Assembly: GCF_019469265.1 (NCBI RefSeq)
Contig: NZ_CP048268.1
Location: forward strand, 306,001 to 370,000
Origin: Lactobacillus panisapium
GTDB lineage: Bacteria > Bacillota > Bacilli > Lactobacillales > Lactobacillaceae
Length of the DNA: 64,000 nt
Direction: 5' to 3'
How positions within the stretch are numbered: position 1 is the first letter of the stretch; every line of letters starts with the position of its first letter. The notes under the pieces were generated by a model. That model did no database searches and was not told where the DNA came from. It worked only from the letters and a program-made list of their open reading frames with translations. This document shows positions 49,659 through 59,122 of this stretch, in pieces. The translations under genes and the position numbers were made by a program.

Positions 49659-49676
49659 TTGGCACGATTGTTGCTT
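49659..49676 (+). promoter_or_regulatory. Sigma-54 (-24/-12) promoter of the PTS operon
   Basis: TTGGCACGATTGTTGCTT: TGGCAC at 49660-49665, five bases, TTGCT at 49671-49675, an exact match to the sigma-54 consensus TGGCACnnnnnTTGCW. It lies between levR and the EIIA gene, 30 bases upstream of the EIIA RBS. Confidence 0.95.
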
Positions 49677-49708
49677 TAAGAAAAGTGAAGAGAAAAAGGA
49701 GTGACAAG

Positions 49709-50125
49709 ATGACGGAGATATTGATTGCAAGCCATGGACATTTTGCAAGTGGGCTAAAAAGCTCAATTGATATTCTGACTGGCATGGGAAATCAGGTTAA
49801 GACGATTGATGCTTACGTTGATCAAACTGATTATACCGACCAGATCAATGATTTTATTAAAACCGCTAAGCGACCTGCGGTAATTTTTACCGATTTAAAA
49901 GGTGGAAGTGTAAACCAGAAGGTAGTTTTAAAAGCCGCCAGCGAAAAAGATATTTATGTTATTACTCAAACAAATTTGGCGATTGTGATGGCGGTCTTAC
50001 TTGATAGTGAAAAACTAACAGAAAATCATTTGGAAGAATTGATTCAGCAAAGCCAGGTTGAACTATTTAAAGTTGATAAAGAAAACAAGGATTTGGAAGA
50101 ACAGAAATCTGCTTTTTTTGATTAA
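49709..50125 (+). CDS. PTS EIIA, mannose family (sigma-54 cluster)
   Basis: 138 residues from ATG 49709 (AAAAAGGAG upstream). The frame is open from 49631 but this would run through the sigma-54 promoter, so the longer start is rejected. Phosphohistidine H9 in LIASHGHFASGL, DLKGGSVNQKV. It donates phosphate to the EIIB at 50138 and probably to LevR, feeding back on regulation. Confidence 0.93.
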   Translation: MTEILIASHGHFASGLKSSIDILTGMGNQVKTIDAYVDQTDYTDQINDFIKTAKRPAVIFTDLKGGSVNQKVVLKAASEKDIYVITQTNLAIVMAVLLDSEKLTENHLEELIQQSQVELFKVDKENKDLEEQKSAFFD

Positions 50126-50137
50126 GGAGAATGAACA

Positions 50138-50635
50138 ATGATTGCAGCTCTCAGAGTAGATGAAAGATTAATACATGGTCAAATTTCAATGAGTTGGAGT
50201 AAGGCCCTAAAGATTAAAGGCATTGTTGTTGCCAATGATAAGGCGGCAGCAGATGACATGCAAAAAATGATGCTTAAAATGGCAGCCCCGTCAGAATTAA
50301 AGACAATTGTCCTATCAGTTGATAATGCAATTGAATTATTAAATGATGAACGCTCTAAACAAATGCGTCTGTTAGTCATTACAACAACCGTTAAGGATGC
50401 TTTGACAATTGCCGATGGCGTTAATGAAAAACCTGAGCAGGTCAATATCGGCAACGCCGGCAAAATGGGGGCAAAGGGTGACGAAATAACTTTAACAAAG
50501 GAAGTTCGCTTGTCACCAGATGAGATTGACTACCTAAGAAAATTGGTAGAGGAATATCCAGATACTTATTTCCAAGGCACTCCAAATATGGAAAAGCATT
50601 CGGGTAAAGAAGTTTTGCAGAAAATTGATAAGTAG
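50138..50635 (+). CDS. PTS EIIB, mannose family (sigma-54 cluster)
   Basis: 165 residues, phosphohistidine H13 in ALRVDERLIHGQI. Resembles LevE-type EIIB. The tail NIGNAGKMGAKGDEITLTKEV is typical. RBS AAGGAG; 12 bases after EIIA. Confidence 0.93.
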   Translation: MIAALRVDERLIHGQISMSWSKALKIKGIVVANDKAAADDMQKMMLKMAAPSELKTIVLSVDNAIELLNDERSKQMRLLVITTTVKDALTIADGVNEKPEQVNIGNAGKMGAKGDEITLTKEVRLSPDEIDYLRKLVEEYPDTYFQGTPNMEKHSGKEVLQKIDK

Positions 50636-50645
50636 GAGGTAAATA

Positions 50646-51473
50646 ATGTTTTATGATGCTTTAATGACTGCAATAGCGGTTTTTGTAGGCACGGCTGGCC
50701 ATGAATTTTTTGGTAATGCCATGCTTAGCAGGCCAATTGTTGTTGCACCCTTATTGGGCTTTTTACTGGGAGATATTCACACAGGCTTACTTGTCGGTGC
50801 GTCAGTAGAAACAATCTTTATGGGGGTTGTCAATATTGGTATTTCTAGTACGGCCGAGCCAGCATTAGCTGCGGCTTTGGCAACTGTGTTCACTATTCAG
50901 TCCGGTAATATGGGAGCCAATATTACTTTGGCCTTCCCACTGGCTGTTCTTGGTCTACAATTCTTGAATATGATTTTATCCTTTGTAATTGGGCCATTCG
51001 CTCCTCTTTTTGCTAAATTTGCTAGAAAAGGGGAAGACAAGAAAATGGTTGGCTTGCACTTTGGCTTATGGTTTTTACACTATGGCCTATATTCATTAAT
51101 TCCATTTTTTGCAGTTTTATTTGGATCAAAGGCTGTTCAAATTGCATTGCAAGCTATCCCTAAGTCGATTATGAACGGTTTAACGGTTGCAGGTAATTTA
51201 CTTCCAGCAGTCGGGATGGCAATGTTGCTTCTGTTATTATGGGATAACAAATTGGCCCAATATTACTTCTTGGGTGTTGTTCTTATGGCTTACCTAAAAT
51301 TGCCTTTAATGGCAATAGCAGTTATTGCAGCAATTGTCGCCGTAGCAATTGCTGAACGTGACATGAGTGAAATTAAACTTGCTAAAAACAGACCCGCTGC
51401 TTCGGCTAATAATCAAGCTGATCAGTCGGCCAAAAAGACGTTTAGTCAGGAAGAGGAGGACTTCTTCGCATGA
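50646..51473 (+). CDS. PTS EIIC, mannose family (sigma-54 cluster)
   Basis: 275 residues; HEFFGNAMLSRPIVVAPLLGFLLGDIHTGLLVGASVETIFMG (in pieces) is the mannose-family EIIC signature; six or more helices. RBS GGAGG. Ends with a basic/acidic tail of about 40 residues that overlaps the EIID start by four bases. Confidence 0.93.
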   Translation: MFYDALMTAIAVFVGTAGHEFFGNAMLSRPIVVAPLLGFLLGDIHTGLLVGASVETIFMGVVNIGISSTAEPALAAALATVFTIQSGNMGANITLAFPLAVLGLQFLNMILSFVIGPFAPLFAKFARKGEDKKMVGLHFGLWFLHYGLYSLIPFFAVLFGSKAVQIALQAIPKSIMNGLTVAGNLLPAVGMAMLLLLLWDNKLAQYYFLGVVLMAYLKLPLMAIAVIAAIVAVAIAERDMSEIKLAKNRPAASANNQADQSAKKTFSQEEEDFFA

Positions 51474-52297
51474 AATTGACACAAGATTTATCTAAAGATG
51501 AAAAGAAAATGATTCGGAGCATGTTTTGGCGCTCCTCAACAATGTATATTTCCGTTAACCCCGTTTTAATGGGCGGTGGCGGTTTCTGCTTCTCGTTAAT
51601 GCCATTTATTAACAAATTTTACAAGCATGATGAAGCGGGAAGACGTAAGGCCTTAGAACGGGAAACGGCATACTTTAGTACAACTGTTCCAATGTCAACA
51701 TTTGTCATGGGGATTGCGGCCTCAATGGAAAAAGAAAATAGTAAAGAGCCCAACTTTAATGCTGATTCTATTAATGCGGTTAAAACTAGTTTAATGGGAC
51801 CATTAGCGGGTATCGGCGATTCCTTATTCTGGGGAGTCTGGCGGGCAGTTTGTGCCGCTTTAGCTATTAATTTTGCTCAAAATGGTAATTTCCTTGCACC
51901 GATTATCTTTTTGGTAATGTTTAACATTCCTAACTATATTATTCGTTATTACGGCGGCTTTTTAGGCTATTCATTAGGTTCTAGTTACGTTAAAAAGCTG
52001 TACGAAAATGGCTTGATGAATGTATTAACCAAGGCGGCTAGTATTTTAGGCCTAGTGATGGTCGGTGCCATGACTGTCCAGATGGTAATTTTTAAGACAA
52101 CAATTAAATGGACGATGGGCGGAAAAACGATAATGGATGTTCAGTCCGTGATTGATCAGATCTTTAAGGGCCTGTTACCAGTAGCCATCACTTTAATCTG
52201 CTATAAGCTGTTAAAGGACAAAAAGATTGGTGTTATCAGTTTAATCTTTGCAATTGTTGTTTTATCAGTTATCGCTTCATTAATTGGAATAGTCTAA
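51470..52297 (+). CDS. PTS EIID, mannose family (sigma-54 cluster)
   Basis: 275 residues. EIID features: FWRSSTMYISVNPVLMGGGGFCFSLMPF, then TTVPMSTFVMGIAASMEKEN, and GPLAGIGDSLFWGVW. Membrane partner of EIIC; ATGA overlap with it. One base before the glycosidase start, so the hydrolase is translated from the same message. Confidence 0.93.
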   Translation: MKLTQDLSKDEKKMIRSMFWRSSTMYISVNPVLMGGGGFCFSLMPFINKFYKHDEAGRRKALERETAYFSTTVPMSTFVMGIAASMEKENSKEPNFNADSINAVKTSLMGPLAGIGDSLFWGVWRAVCAALAINFAQNGNFLAPIIFLVMFNIPNYIIRYYGGFLGYSLGSSYVKKLYENGLMNVLTKAASILGLVMVGAMTVQMVIFKTTIKWTMGGKTIMDVQSVIDQIFKGLLPVAITLICYKLLKDKKIGVISLIFAIVVLSVIASLIGIV

Positions 52298-52298
52298 G

Positions 52299-54449
52299 AT
52301 GAATTATGATATCCAAAATATTATTAAGATCGGTTGGCAGACGCCGTTAAATGAGTTTTACAATGTAAAAACTAGTGAAGATCAAGAAGTTTCTGCTAAT
52401 CGATGCAGTTATTATAGTGACTTGCTTCCTAGTCAAGATTTTTCAGTTGAAGTCAGTAATCAAAAAATGCTTGCTAGCCTGTCAGCAACGGGCAAGATAA
52501 AGTCTATTAGCTTTTTTAGAGAAGCATATTATACTGAAGACAAGCCGGGAACTTGGGTTTCAAATGGCTTTGTTCAAGAACAGAATCTTGATACAGAAGT
52601 CGAAATAGCTAAACAAACAAAATCGCTGTCTAGTGCCGACCACCAAGTAGATTACGATTTGATGTTTAATATCATACCGCGGTTTATTCACCACTATCCG
52701 GCAGCTAATGTTTTACAACTATTTTTGCCAATTTATCAAAAAAATGGGCAAGCAATTAGTGGGCTAATTGAGCTATGTGCAATTAAAAGTAAGAATAAAG
52801 CGGATAAGATTATTTTTCCTAATTGCTATCATCTGAAATATTCAGATCGCCACCATCTTAAGCTGGATTATAGTGAAGATCAGCGTGTGCTGGCGAAAAA
52901 GAGTGGCTGGTTAGTGATAACGGATCCGAATGCTACTTTTAATGTTTCAAAGGATACGATAAGTCAAATAATTTCTGCTTCATTTATTCAAACAAAGCGT
53001 AAATTTGGCAAGCTTGAAATGAAGGATAATCCCAAATTGGCAGCCTTAATTATGCGCAAATCTGTCAATGCTCTGAACAGTATTTGCTGTTCAACATCTG
53101 GAGAAGTAGTGGGAGCAAATTGGGGCTCAAGTCCGGTTATTAACCGAACGTGGCTACGCGATATGTTTTATGCTAGTTTACCAGCAATTTATTTTGATCA
53201 TGATCTAGCTAAAAAGATTATTTTGTGGTTTGCCCAATTTGAAATTAAGCCGCGTGGTGACAAATTTGCTGGTGGTATTCAGCATTCAGTTGTCAATTCA
53301 TTAAATAGTACTATTTTACTGACTCTTTATTTGCAACAAACAAATGACATTGCATTTCTTAAGCAACATCCCCAGGTTTGGCAACATATTTTATATGTAA
53401 TTAATTACCTGATAGCCCATCGTGATCAAAAATATGGTTTAGTACAATCAGAATGGCTTTCTGACGGGATTGCTTTGGGTAAATTCCATACGGGAACACA
53501 AATTGCGTTTTGGGCTGCTCTAAGTGGTTTAAGTAAAATTTATCGTCAGGTTTTGGATGATGAAGTAGAAGCAACTTATTATGCCGAAGTGGCTAATGAC
53601 CTTAAAAATAACATTAAGAAATATTGCCTAGTCAAAGACAAAAAAGGTAATAAAAAGTTTCCAGAAGGAATTAACCCTGGTGGTAATAAGTTAGCGGTTG
53701 ATGCCCGTATATACGAAAAGGACCTTTTGGACCAAGGATTGGACTTTTTAACGCGTGTAACGAAAAACCAGCAGATAAATTTGGAATTTCACGATGGTGA
53801 AGAAACTGATACGACTTTAGCCCCATTTTATGGTTTTAATGATGTTCTTGATAAATGTTATCTGAATACCCTAAAATTTGCGGCTAGTTCAGAAAATCCT
53901 AGCTACAGTTCTTTAAGTAAGGGAATTTCTTGGGGAAATCAATCTGAAGCGACATTTCCTGGTTATATTACTTTACTTATGGGCACAGTTGATGAGTCAC
54001 AAAAATTTGATGATGAGATTACTTTGCTTTCCAAACTAACTGATTTAGATGGCAGCTGGTGGTGGTGGCCATATGAAGTTGGAAAGAGTGGCAAAAATGT
54101 GGTGCGCTTTAATCATTGTGGTAAATGTGGTTGGAGTGATGGAACTTTCAGCGTATTAATGATAAAAAATCTATTGGGAATCAAATATGATGCGCCTGAA
54201 CGTACATTTTGCCTTGCACCATTGAAATGCGTACCTAGTTTTACCTGGCAGCATTTTCCATTAACTAATGATTTAACTATTGATATTGCTTATCAAAAGG
54301 ATGGGGATAGTCAGAAATTGGAGCTAGCCCTTCATGGTACTTTTACCCAGGCAATTTCAGTTACATTTAGCCCGCAACAAGCGGCTACCGTTAAAAGTGA
54401 GCGGCTAACGGTTGGTAAAGATATTCAACTTGAAACAGAGGTTAGATAG
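52299..54449 (+). CDS. Six-hairpin glycosidase-like hydrolase (sigma-54 cluster)
   Basis: 716 residues, no signal peptide, so cytoplasmic. Residues to about 250 are beta-rich; from about 280 an (alpha/alpha)6-type barrel is suggested by WGSSPVINRTWLRDMFYASL, AGGIQHSVVNSLNSTILLTLYLQ, SEWLSDG, FHDGEETDTTLAPFYGFND and the Trp cluster GSWWWWPYEV, as seen in glycogen-debranching-type and related GH families. I cannot give a GH family number. A sugar taken up and phosphorylated by the PTS or an unphosphorylated intracellular glycan could be its substrate. Directly before the GH172-like gene. Confidence 0.8.
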   Translation: MNYDIQNIIKIGWQTPLNEFYNVKTSEDQEVSANRCSYYSDLLPSQDFSVEVSNQKMLASLSATGKIKSISFFREAYYTEDKPGTWVSNGFVQEQNLDTEVEIAKQTKSLSSADHQVDYDLMFNIIPRFIHHYPAANVLQLFLPIYQKNGQAISGLIELCAIKSKNKADKIIFPNCYHLKYSDRHHLKLDYSEDQRVLAKKSGWLVITDPNATFNVSKDTISQIISASFIQTKRKFGKLEMKDNPKLAALIMRKSVNALNSICCSTSGEVVGANWGSSPVINRTWLRDMFYASLPAIYFDHDLAKKIILWFAQFEIKPRGDKFAGGIQHSVVNSLNSTILLTLYLQQTNDIAFLKQHPQVWQHILYVINYLIAHRDQKYGLVQSEWLSDGIALGKFHTGTQIAFWAALSGLSKIYRQVLDDEVEATYYAEVANDLKNNIKKYCLVKDKKGNKKFPEGINPGGNKLAVDARIYEKDLLDQGLDFLTRVTKNQQINLEFHDGEETDTTLAPFYGFNDVLDKCYLNTLKFAASSENPSYSSLSKGISWGNQSEATFPGYITLLMGTVDESQKFDDEITLLSKLTDLDGSWWWWPYEVGKSGKNVVRFNHCGKCGWSDGTFSVLMIKNLLGIKYDAPERTFCLAPLKCVPSFTWQHFPLTNDLTIDIAYQKDGDSQKLELALHGTFTQAISVTFSPQQAATVKSERLTVGKDIQLETEVR

Positions 54450-55565
54450 ATGTTCAACAATTTAACAGAATTTTCTTCATTTGAAACTAGGGCAATTACG
54501 CCAGAAAACCCGACAGGTGAAAAAGGAAAAGCGGCTATGACGGCTAGTAATCTAGGAAAATCACGTAAGGGCAGGGCAAGCATTACGTTACCGCAAAATG
54601 AGGAGGTCACAATTGCTGAGATAAAGGGTGCCGGAGTTATTAAGCACCTTTGGTTTACAATTCGTGATCATACAGAAATGGGCAGTTTCATTATGCGTAA
54701 TACAATTTTGCGAATTTACTGGGATAATGAAACAGTTCCAGCAGTTAATTGTCCTTTAGGTGATTTCTTCTGCAATGGTTTTGGTGAGCGCTACAATGTA
54801 AATTCTTGTCCAATTGTGGTGGCCCCTTCGGGAGGGATGAACTCCTATTTTGAAATGCCTTTTAAAAAGGCTGCCAAAATCACGATTACTAACTTGTTTA
54901 AACAAGATATCCGTTCTTTTTTCTATACAATTAATTATGAACTGCATGAAGAAACTGATGTAAAGAATAAATTGTATTTTCATGCATATTGGAATAGAGA
55001 ACGAGAAACAAAAATTAAACAAGATTACAGTTTATTGCCACAGATTAATGACTATGGTTATTATATCGGTACTTTTATTGCCTTAACGGCTTTAGAGCGC
55101 TATTGGTGGGGTGAAGGTGAATTTAAATTTTATCTTGATAATGATCAGGAATTTCCAACTGTGACTTCTACCGGAATGGAAGATTATTTTGGTGGTGCTT
55201 GGGCATTTCACCAGAATAATCAAGATGGCACAACATCAATGGCCACATTTTGTACACCTTACCTTGGTTTTCCTTATCATAGCAATATTGATCATTCCCG
55301 AGAGCATTTTAGTACCGGAAAACCTAATTCGCCACATGCCTTTGGTAATGATGGATTACCCCAGAATGCTTTGTATCGTTGGCATTTAGTTGATCCAATT
55401 GAATTTAAGCAGAATATTCATGTTACTCTGCAGCAAATTGGCAATGATGATATCGGCTTATTCGAACGAAGTGATGACTTATCTTCGGTTGCCTATTGGT
55501 ATGGTAGTAAAGCAGCCGGAATCAAAACGGACTTACCAACATTAACAAGTCTGCGGCCACGTTAA
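54450..55565 (+). CDS. DUF2961/GH172 family glycosidase (sigma-54 cluster)
   Basis: 371 residues starting at the base after the previous stop. Family marks: SFETRAITPENPTGEKGKA near residue 10, IKGAGVIKHLWFTIRD, YWDNETVPAVNCPLGDFFCNGFG, FYTINYEL and STGMEDYFGGAW, with E244 a likely catalytic acid. GH172 enzymes act on alpha-D-fructofuranosyl links, such as difructose dianhydride I and inulobiose, or on alpha-D-arabinofuranosyl links in arabinan. No signal peptide; the enzyme is intracellular, which matches a PTS that brings the disaccharide inside. Confidence 0.88.
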   Translation: MFNNLTEFSSFETRAITPENPTGEKGKAAMTASNLGKSRKGRASITLPQNEEVTIAEIKGAGVIKHLWFTIRDHTEMGSFIMRNTILRIYWDNETVPAVNCPLGDFFCNGFGERYNVNSCPIVVAPSGGMNSYFEMPFKKAAKITITNLFKQDIRSFFYTINYELHEETDVKNKLYFHAYWNRERETKIKQDYSLLPQINDYGYYIGTFIALTALERYWWGEGEFKFYLDNDQEFPTVTSTGMEDYFGGAWAFHQNNQDGTTSMATFCTPYLGFPYHSNIDHSREHFSTGKPNSPHAFGNDGLPQNALYRWHLVDPIEFKQNIHVTLQQIGNDDIGLFERSDDLSSVAYWYGSKAAGIKTDLPTLTSLRPR

Positions 55566-55628
55566 CGGGGTTATTACTAAAGTTACTTGAAGTTTGCTAT
55601 AATGGCTGTGAAAAAGGAGAAAAAGCCG

Positions 55629-56891
55629 ATGACACGATTGCAAAAAATGGTCTTAAAACCGAAAGAGCAGTTAGTTACGCGGCTTTTTTTGTCGCCCAAG
55701 CTCAAGCAAAACCTAACTGTTTTATCCTATAGTACTTATGACTTAGTCGCTGCAATGAAAGACTTAAGCGAAAGTGATCCCTTTGTTTCCTTAGGTAAAT
55801 CACAAGAAGAAAGTCATAATTTAGAATGGCTTAAGGATAGTGAAAGTGAGAGCTTACTCGATCATTTGTTAGCACAGGTGCGTTTAAGTGACTGGAATAA
55901 TAAAGTTAAAAAGGCAGTTAAGCTCTTAATCTATCATCTAGCTGATGACGGCTATTTACGAACCGACTTGGCTGAAATTGCACAGGGAGCTGAATTTTCA
56001 ATTGATGAACTGCAAAAGGCTAAGGAATTTTTGCAGACACTTGACCCGTGCGGAATTGGAGCTAAAGACTTAAATGAGTGTTTATTAATCCAGGCAGAAC
56101 AAAAAAAGGATTTTGACCAAGTTGCGTTACAGATCTTATTAGCTGATGACTTAGAAATGCTGGCAGATCCGCAAAAGTGGGGACTTACGCAATTCTCTGA
56201 AAAGCAATTAGAAAATGCCTTAGCTTGTATTCAAACATTGGATCCTGCTCCAGCAAGTGAGTATACAACTGGTACTAACACACAATACTTACTACCAGAT
56301 TTAATTTTTAAGGTAGAAGATCAGCGACTGACTATTGAAACCTTTCAAGCGCAAATTCCAGAGCTATTGTTTGATGAGCAGACCTTTCAAGAATTGAAAG
56401 GCCAAGCAAAAGAGCGGCAATATTTTACGGAACAAAAACAGAGGTATCTTGAGTTAAAAAACGCAATTGAGCAACGACAACAGACCATTTTGCGTCTTGG
56501 TAAATACGTGGGGGAGTATCAACATGATTTTTTAATCACGTTGCAAAGAGAAAAGTTGAAACCATTGGGTCTTAAGGAAACCGCAAAGGCGTTGGATCTT
56601 GCTCCAAGTACGATTAGTAGGGCAATTAAAGACAAATATATCCAGTGTCAAAATAAGATTTTTAGTTTGAAAATGTTATTTCCGCGCCAAGTGGCACAGG
56701 ATTTATCCCAAGAACGAATTGAATATGATTTACAAGAATTGGTAAAAGCGGAAAACAGTCTTGAACCCTTAAGTGACCAGCAATTAGTTGCCATTTTTGC
56801 AAAACATGGAGTAGAGCTGAGTCGGCGGGTAATTGCAAAATACCGGAAAAAATTGGGCATACCTAATAGTTATCACCGTAAAAGAAGCTAA
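55629..56891 (+). CDS. rpoN: RNA polymerase sigma-54 factor
   Basis: 420 residues from ATG 55629 (AAAAAGGAG upstream; the open frame extends 14 codons but has no RBS). The N-terminal activator-interacting part contains QKLKQNL-like LSPKLKQNLTVLSYS, followed by LDPCGIGAKDLNECLLIQ core-binding repeats, an HTH (SLKETAKALDLAPSTISRAIKDKYIQ region) and the terminal RpoN box SRRVIAKYRKKLGIPNS, which reads -24. In lactobacilli rpoN usually serves one or a few PTS operons with LevR-type activators; both are in this locus. Confidence 0.95.
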   Translation: MTRLQKMVLKPKEQLVTRLFLSPKLKQNLTVLSYSTYDLVAAMKDLSESDPFVSLGKSQEESHNLEWLKDSESESLLDHLLAQVRLSDWNNKVKKAVKLLIYHLADDGYLRTDLAEIAQGAEFSIDELQKAKEFLQTLDPCGIGAKDLNECLLIQAEQKKDFDQVALQILLADDLEMLADPQKWGLTQFSEKQLENALACIQTLDPAPASEYTTGTNTQYLLPDLIFKVEDQRLTIETFQAQIPELLFDEQTFQELKGQAKERQYFTEQKQRYLELKNAIEQRQQTILRLGKYVGEYQHDFLITLQREKLKPLGLKETAKALDLAPSTISRAIKDKYIQCQNKIFSLKMLFPRQVAQDLSQERIEYDLQELVKAENSLEPLSDQQLVAIFAKHGVELSRRVIAKYRKKLGIPNSYHRKRS

Positions 56892-56907
56892 TAATTTTAC
56901 CCAAATA

Positions 56908-56942
56908 AAAAGCTTAGTGCTGTAGCACTAAGCTTTTTTGTT
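56908..56942. terminator. Bidirectional terminator between rpoN and the aldo/keto reductase
   Basis: Perfect 15-bp stem AAAAAGCTTAGTGCT (56908-56922) with AGCACTAAGCTTTTT (56925-56939), T-run on the plus strand, A-run on the left serving the minus strand. Confidence 0.93.
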
Positions 56943-56950
56943 AATAATTT

Positions 56951-57892
56951 TTAAGGTAAGTCATTACCAGCTGCTAAGTAGATATCGTACCATTCTTGTG
57001 CGGTCAGTCGAATATCTGCCCCTTTGGCACTGTCAACGATATGCGCTGGCGTCATTGTCCCAATAATTACTTGGTCGATTGCAGGATGACGCAAAATCCA
57101 TGCCGCCGCGATGGCATTCTTGGAAACACCTTTTTGATCCGCAATTTTTTGTAAAGCATCATTAACTTCAGGGAATTTAGGATTACCAATGAAGTTGCCC
57201 TCAATTTGACCGTATTGGAATGGTGACCATGCCTGCACCGTCATGTGGCGCAAACGTGAGTAATCAAGGATGCCACGATCATGATCAATGCTGCGTGCAT
57301 CTGTCATATTGGTGTGAATATTAAAATCAATTGGACCAGTATGCATGACACTTACTTGCAGTTGATTAATTAATAGTTTTTGACTTAAACCAGCTTGCAA
57401 TAATTCAACTTGCATTGGGTTAAAGTTGGAGACACCAAAGTGCCGTACCTTGCCTTCCTGTTGCAGTTGATCGAAGGCAGCAGCGATTTCTGCTGGATCC
57501 ATTAAAGCATCAGGTCTGTGAAGTAGTAAGCTATCCAAGTAATCAATTTTCATTCTCGAAAGAATACCGTCAACGGCAGCAATGATGTGCTTTTTAGAAA
57601 AATCGTACCGCGTAGTTTTATAATCAAGGGCTTCGTTTTCATAAATACCCGTCTTAGATTGAATATAAAAGTCGTCGCGCTTAAGTGAAGACTTTGCCAA
57701 AGCTTCACCAAAAATTTCCTCGGACTTGCCGTGTCCATAAATATCAGAAGAGTCGATATAGTTGATACCGCAGTCATGTGCTGTTTCAAGAGCCGTTACT
57801 GCATCAGCTACTTTTAATTGATTCATCCGCATAATGCCAAAAGCAATTGCAGAAGCTGTGAAGTTGGTATTGCCAATTTTAATTTGTCTCAT
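56951..57892 (-). CDS. Aldo/keto reductase family oxidoreductase
   Basis: 313 residues, TIM barrel using NADPH. Tetrad: D47 and Y52 (INYIDSSDIYG), K80 (YIQSKTGI), H125 (DSLLLHRPDALMD). GVSNFNPMQVELLQ and the end VIIGTMTPAHI follow the YdhF/YtbE group. Reduces aldehydes or ketones; actual substrate unknown. Single gene with a good RBS (AGGAGG on the minus strand near 57900). Terminator shared with rpoN. Confidence 0.93.
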   Translation of the reverse strand: MRQIKIGNTNFTASAIAFGIMRMNQLKVADAVTALETAHDCGINYIDSSDIYGHGKSEEIFGEALAKSSLKRDDFYIQSKTGIYENEALDYKTTRYDFSKKHIIAAVDGILSRMKIDYLDSLLLHRPDALMDPAEIAAAFDQLQQEGKVRHFGVSNFNPMQVELLQAGLSQKLLINQLQVSVMHTGPIDFNIHTNMTDARSIDHDRGILDYSRLRHMTVQAWSPFQYGQIEGNFIGNPKFPEVNDALQKIADQKGVSKNAIAAAWILRHPAIDQVIIGTMTPAHIVDSAKGADIRLTAQEWYDIYLAAGNDLP

Positions 57893-58090
57893 ATTATACC
57901 TCCTGCTTTTTAGTATAAGACAAACTGGCGGGAAAGTGCGCGTTACAGTGAAATTTAATTTTTACTGAAAACATCTCTTAAAAATACTAATATTTTTTTA
58001 AAGTTAAATTTATTTTAAGATAAAAACGTAATATAATAAAAGATACAATTTTTATTTATAGACTTAAAGTCTAATTAGGAGGGAAAAGTT

Positions 58091-58999
58091 ATGAGTAATA
58101 AGATTGGGATCATCGGTGACGGCCATGTTGGGAGTACTGTGGCACAACAGTTAATTATTTCGGGATTAGTTGATGATTTGGTTTTAATCGATGAAAATAA
58201 GGCAAAAGTAACCGCTGATGAACTAGATTTTCAAGATGCCATGGCTAACTTAAAGCACCACGTTAATATTGTCATCAATGATTACTCCGCCTTAAAAGAT
58301 GCGGATATTATAATTAGTGCTTTTGGTAATATTGCGTTAGAAGCTGGCGGCGAACGGTTTGCGGAATTGAAATTTAATAAAGAAAGAATTGGTGCGATTG
58401 CTTCCGCAATTAAGGAAAGTGGCTTTAATGGTATTTTAGTTGCAATCACTAATCCAGTTGATGCGATTACTAGCATGTACCAGGAATTGACGGGCTTACC
58501 GAAAAAGCACGTCATTGGTACTGGTACCTTGCTCGACACTGCACGGATGAAACGAGCAGTGGGCTCCCGCTTGCACGTTGATCCCCGCTCAGTTGAAGGC
58601 TTTAACCTAGGGGAACACGGTAATTCACAATTTACGGCTTGGTCGACAGTTAAGGTCTTGGAAAAACCAATTACGGAGCTGGCTAAAGAACAATCGTGGA
58701 AGTTGGAAGACTTAAATGATGAAATTAAATTTGGTGGTCAAACTGTCTACAAGGGTAAGCAATATACTAACTATGGTATTTCAGCGGCTGTAACTCGTTT
58801 GGTTGAAACAATTGAAAGTGACGCCCACACTGAGATGCCAGTTTCTAATTACCAGGAAAAGTACGGCACTTATTTATCATACCCAGCAATCGTTGGTCGC
58901 GATGGAATAATTCAGCAAGTTGAATTATCATTAACCGAGGAAGAAGAAAAGCTGCTAGAGGCTTCTGCCGCAACAATTAAGGAAAAATCACAAGATTAA
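58091..58999 (+). CDS. L-2-hydroxyisocaproate dehydrogenase-like enzyme (lactate/malate dehydrogenase superfamily)
   Basis: 302 residues. Rossmann fold GIIGDGHVGSTVAQQL, NAD-binding D35 (LIDENKAK), ITNPVDAIT, TGTLLDTARM and catalytic H176 in LGEHGNSQF. The sequence around GNIALEAGGERFAELKFNKE matches L-hydroxyisocaproate dehydrogenases more than classical L-lactate dehydrogenases (the 100-loop is wider). Reduces branched or aromatic 2-oxo acids such as ketoisocaproate or phenylpyruvate to L-hydroxy acids, allowing NADH reoxidation. RBS AGGAGG. Ends at a terminator. Confidence 0.92.
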   Translation: MSNKIGIIGDGHVGSTVAQQLIISGLVDDLVLIDENKAKVTADELDFQDAMANLKHHVNIVINDYSALKDADIIISAFGNIALEAGGERFAELKFNKERIGAIASAIKESGFNGILVAITNPVDAITSMYQELTGLPKKHVIGTGTLLDTARMKRAVGSRLHVDPRSVEGFNLGEHGNSQFTAWSTVKVLEKPITELAKEQSWKLEDLNDEIKFGGQTVYKGKQYTNYGISAAVTRLVETIESDAHTEMPVSNYQEKYGTYLSYPAIVGRDGIIQQVELSLTEEEEKLLEASAATIKEKSQD

Positions 59000-59013
59000 G
59001 TAGTATTCTGGGG

Positions 59014-59042
59014 AAATGGTGACTATATAGTTGCCATTTTTT
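59014..59042 (+). terminator. Terminator after the hydroxyacid dehydrogenase gene
   Basis: Near-perfect inverted repeat AAATGGTGACTATATAGTTGCCATTT, spread over 59014-59039 with two wobble pairs, then T-run. Confidence 0.85.
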
Positions 59043-59122
59043 GCTTATATTTAAAAATAAGATGCATATGAAAATTAGTTGCGGTATTCTTATAGTAATG
59101 AAAGTGATTACAGGAGACTCAT

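Noticed and set aside
49631..49708. Longer EIIA start in the sigma-54 cluster
   Set aside because: The extra codons would read through the -24/-12 promoter and the levR terminator tail; the RBS is at ATG 49709.
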